Below are positions 61,056 to 64,000 of a stretch of 64,000 bases of DNA, one piece after another. The position numbers and the translations under genes were made by a program. The DNA is from Kudoa neothunni (Eukaryota > Cnidaria). The first letter of the stretch is position 1. Each line of letters opens with the position of its first letter. The notes under the pieces are model-generated. The model worked only from the letters and a program-made list of their open reading frames with translations. It was not told the DNA's origin and did no database searches. The DNA lies in contig OZ199839.1 in the NCBI GenBank assembly GCA_964304625.1, positions 9,858,001 to 9,922,000 on the forward strand, written 5' to 3'.

Positions 61056-62599
61056 TTTTCTTGAGTTAATAACAGTATTCAAAGTTTATTTAAGGTATTC
61101 AGTTCAATTAATTCAGATTATCTACCAAATCCTACGTTACAAACTCGAATGAGGCATGCGTACGAGGAAAATTTTCACACTTAATTCCGGTGGCTAAAAA
61201 TAATAGAAAAGACTGGGGCTACCAAAATTCGCCATATTTTTTTAATGAAACGACGTTTTTATCAGTTGGTTATTATTATCTTTTTAATGTTTTAATTCTA
61301 TGCTTTTGGACTTGAAAATAATTTTATCGATTTCTTGAAATACTAGTTTTATTAAATTAACTGAGCGACAAATTTTTTAAATCAATAATAAATCAAAATT
61401 TTATTTTCAAAAAATTTAATTCAATTCTTGATAATTTTTTTCGGGAGCTCAATAGCAGACACTACTCATTTTCCTCCTCCTTATAATTTTTATTTTGGAT
61501 ACTTCCTCCATAATAATATTAGATCATTAAAGTGCCAGGCGAATATAATATTTCTGGGAAGTTTCGTTGTTACTTATAGTATCATATGACTGTAAATATT
61601 TAGTAAACATTATATATTTTCTTTCAATTCTGATGGATTTCAGGTAACAGAACGATATGAAGAATTCTTGCAGAGTTGAAAATTTTTTAAAAACGCTGTC
61701 GATCTTTCATTTGCACAGTTTTTAAAATAATTTTCAGCATAACTTAACCGACGATCCATTCACTTACGATTAGTTTCCATCTTTTATCAAAATAAATATA
61801 GAGATTGTAAAATCCGTGCCCATATAGTTCATCACATATGGAAGCAACATGATCGTTGCTAATACTAAAAATTATTTCATCGAAATTTTTCATATTAGAT
61901 CTCCACTTCTCTGAATTTATTCCATACTTTCCTATTTTATCTTCGCGTTGGAATATTTGACAGAGATGAAACCTACATATCAAAAGAGAGCAAACTCAAA
62001 TGTCATCTTAAGGCACTTTCTAAGGCATTCGTATTTATCTGCTATTATTTTTGTTCATATTTTTGTCTTCAACCAAGAGGCAACAACAACTAATTATTTT
62101 AATAACCATTTGATCGAGTGTTCAGGTTCGTCACACGATACATGCACTTGTTATGAGTCAAGTTAAACGAATCTCGTATAGTCGTTACGAAGAAAGATGC
62201 GCTAGAAATAAATATAGATACATCTGACATATTTTAATTTAAACAAAACGTGAGTTAAATAGTACAGTTCTCAAAAAGGTATTCCCGGAGATTCACATTT
62301 TAAATTCACCGCATAGATTCAACGTAACCAAATGGTTTAGCTTATAAAATTATTTAACATTATAATAAAATCTATGAGTTTTATGATACGGCTTGGATCA
62401 GATGAGAATTAGCGCTCAATGTACAACAATTATTAAAATTGTGAGACAATGCGAGGCATGTAGCCAATGGTTGGTTCGTGTGTGCAACGTCTAACATGAC
62501 AATAATCAATTTTATTGTAGACAATAGAACCTAATTCGCTAACATATTGTGTATAAACATTTAATAATGTTATTAAACCATGGAAAGTGCGATTTTGGT
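61056..62599. other. Interior of the inverted repeat; no gene recognised
   Basis: Open frames (for example 61744-61983 minus and 61948-62166 plus) show no motif. If the arms are transposon ends, this is a non-autonomous interior. Confidence 0.4.
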
Positions 62600-62770
62600 A
62601 AACGAGAGATGGTTAAAGTATGGTTTTAATGGACAAATACTCCATTTAAAATTAAAAAACAAAATTATAAAATTTTGTAGGAAAAATATAGCCTATTGTA
62701 ATTGTGAAATCAAATTTTAAATATCTCACATATTCTAGGAGATATTCCCATCCATGCAAATAGCCAGTCC
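62600..62770 (-). repeat. Right arm of the 170-bp inverted repeat
   Basis: Inverted partner of 60885-61055. Confidence 0.65.
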
Positions 62771-62799
62771 CGAGAAGGGATTAATGGATCCATGCAAAT

Positions 62800-62890
62800 A
62801 GCTACTGCCTATATTTTTTGAATATTATCAAGAAACGTACCTATGCGAAATCTTCTCCAAACAACGCTGGGAAGTTCCAACTAGTAGTAG
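62800..62890 (+). repeat. Dispersed repeat R2, terminal block
   Basis: Contains CCTATGCGAAATCTTCTCC and CAACGCTGGGAAGTTCCAAC, matching 27095-27135 and, inverted, 21205-21280. It abuts the shared upstream region of Kunitz copy 5. Confidence 0.55.
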
Positions 62891-63080
62891 AGAGATAAAA
62901 ACTGTCACAATATAAAAATATATTTAATTCTTCGTGTTGAATGTTATCCCTTTAGGTTGCGTCAGCACAAAAAAATTCACTGATTGAATATTGATTCGTA
63001 ATACAACATTCTAGTTGTTTTTCATATGTTCACCATTGATACTATACATTCGTATTTAATGAATCGAATCGTGTATGATC

Positions 63081-63129
63081 TATAAATATGGTATTTATAA
63101 TATTAATTCAGACATCGTAAATATACGAT
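63081..63129 (+). promoter_or_regulatory. TATA box and palindrome upstream of Kunitz copy 5
   Basis: TATAAATAT at 63081 and the perfect palindrome ATCGTAAATATACGAT at 63114-63129, 29 bp before the ATG. Confidence 0.6.
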
Positions 63130-63158
63130 TTTATTAGCTTGTTGTAATACTTATTGGA

Positions 63159-63992
63159 ATGTTGACTTCCTTAATTTTCTTTGTTTATTTAGGAACAACT
63201 TCTTTAGGTACATTTATATTGTTTTGTCTTATCTTTATTTAAATGAAAAATAGAAAGGGCATTGGATTCTTATGAAAAAGATCCCGGGGCACCTCCAACT
63301 TGGATGACTGAAGCGCAGCAAAAAGCAGCTGTAGTTGACAGATGGTACGTCGACAAAGCTACCGCTACATGCAAACCATTCCGATATTTGGGTTCTCTAG
63401 GAAATTTTAACAACTTTGTGTCGAAAGCGGTTTGTCAATATCATTGTAAATCATGATATTTAACGTCTGTAACCTTATTATTAGTAAAGTTCACACCCGA
63501 AGAACAATCCGAAGCGTGTAAATTTGAATTGGATAAAGGCGCTTGCACAGTGGATGAAGCAAAAAGAGAAGAAAGGTGGTATTTTTCAATGACAACGACT
63601 GGTAGCACAGTTACCTACTCCTGCAAATCATTTAAATATTCTGGATGTGGAGGAAACGCCAATAATTTTATGAGTGAAGAAGATTGCAAAAATGCTTGTC
63701 ATAGTAAATAAGTTTGAATAAATCTGTTTATAATATAAGGTCTTAAAATAAATAAATAAATTTAATTTAGATAAAGTGAATAGTGGTTTACAAACAAATG
63801 ACCAAGTTAGCACTCTTATTGCAACTCCTAACAAGTTTGACTGTCTTTTCGCTGCTGAAGTAAAGAGCCATCAACCCAAAATGGGAGTTGTATTACACAA
63901 AGATAAAAAAAGATGCGTATATGCTGCAGTTGGTGCCGATGCAACGAGAGGATTTTTTGAGGAACTACCAAAATGTGTAGATACATGCATAA
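63159..63992 (+). CDS. Secreted five-domain Kunitz protein, copy 5 (runs past the window)
   Basis: Exons visible: 63159-63207 (signal peptide MLTSLIFFVYLGTTSL), 63254-63445 (domain 1, two cysteines), 63485-63703 (domain 2, six cysteines, GACTV with Thr at P1), 63771-63992 (domain 3, four cysteines). The donor GTAATA starts at 63993; the remaining exons lie beyond the window. All joins are GT...AG and phase 1, and the frame is open in all four exons, so this copy may be active. Domain 2 differs most from the other copies in its loop (VDEAKREE). Confidence 0.82.
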
Positions 63993-64000
63993 GTAATAAA

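Overview
The window is AT-rich animal nuclear DNA from a compact genome. Most introns are 26-60 nt with GT...AG ends, and protein genes are split into many short exons. A metazoan TOM20, a metazoan-type mitochondrial ATP synthase subunit b and a transportin-3 place it in animals. The mix of tiny introns, piggyBac, hAT, Merlin, Tigger and Helitron remnants and an expanded Kunitz family would suit a parasitic animal such as a myxozoan, but that is inference; no species marker was seen. Gene models below were joined by eye from splice signals, reading phase and paralogue or family comparison. Layout: 0.2-3.3 kb is a decayed hAT-type element with a perfect 8-bp target duplication, itself hit by a piggyBac. 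6.2-13.7 kb holds a tandem pair of nine-exon genes (848 and 850 aa) for an unrecognised type I membrane protein built from six four-cysteine modules; their 3' thirds are almost identical. 14.7-16.8 kb is a dense cluster of a small helical protein (+), a probable mitochondrial protein (-) and TOM20 (+); the last two share a 70-bp promoter with an NRF-1-like palindrome. 16.8-22.8 kb is gene-poor with transposon remnants. ATP5PB (-) and transportin-3 (+, 18 inferred exons) are divergent at 22.8-30.7 kb. 30.7-35.7 kb is apparently empty. 35.7 kb to the end is a Kunitz locus: five copies (three on + , one on -, one + running off the end) of a six-exon gene for a secreted protein with five Kunitz-like domains, one per exon, embedded in DNA transposon and SINE debris. 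The two most notable systems are the four-cysteine membrane protein pair and the Kunitz proteins. Both are secretory families in which each extracellular module is one exon bounded by phase-1 introns, both are locally duplicated, and both look like surface or secreted molecules that may evolve by duplication and conversion. In the Kunitz proteins only one domain keeps all six cysteines; three lack the pair next to the reactive site and one keeps only a single pair, so most domains are probably not classical protease inhibitors. The housekeeping genes (TOM20, ATP5PB, transportin-3 and the two small genes) use mixed intron phases and lie in a quieter block between the two variable loci.
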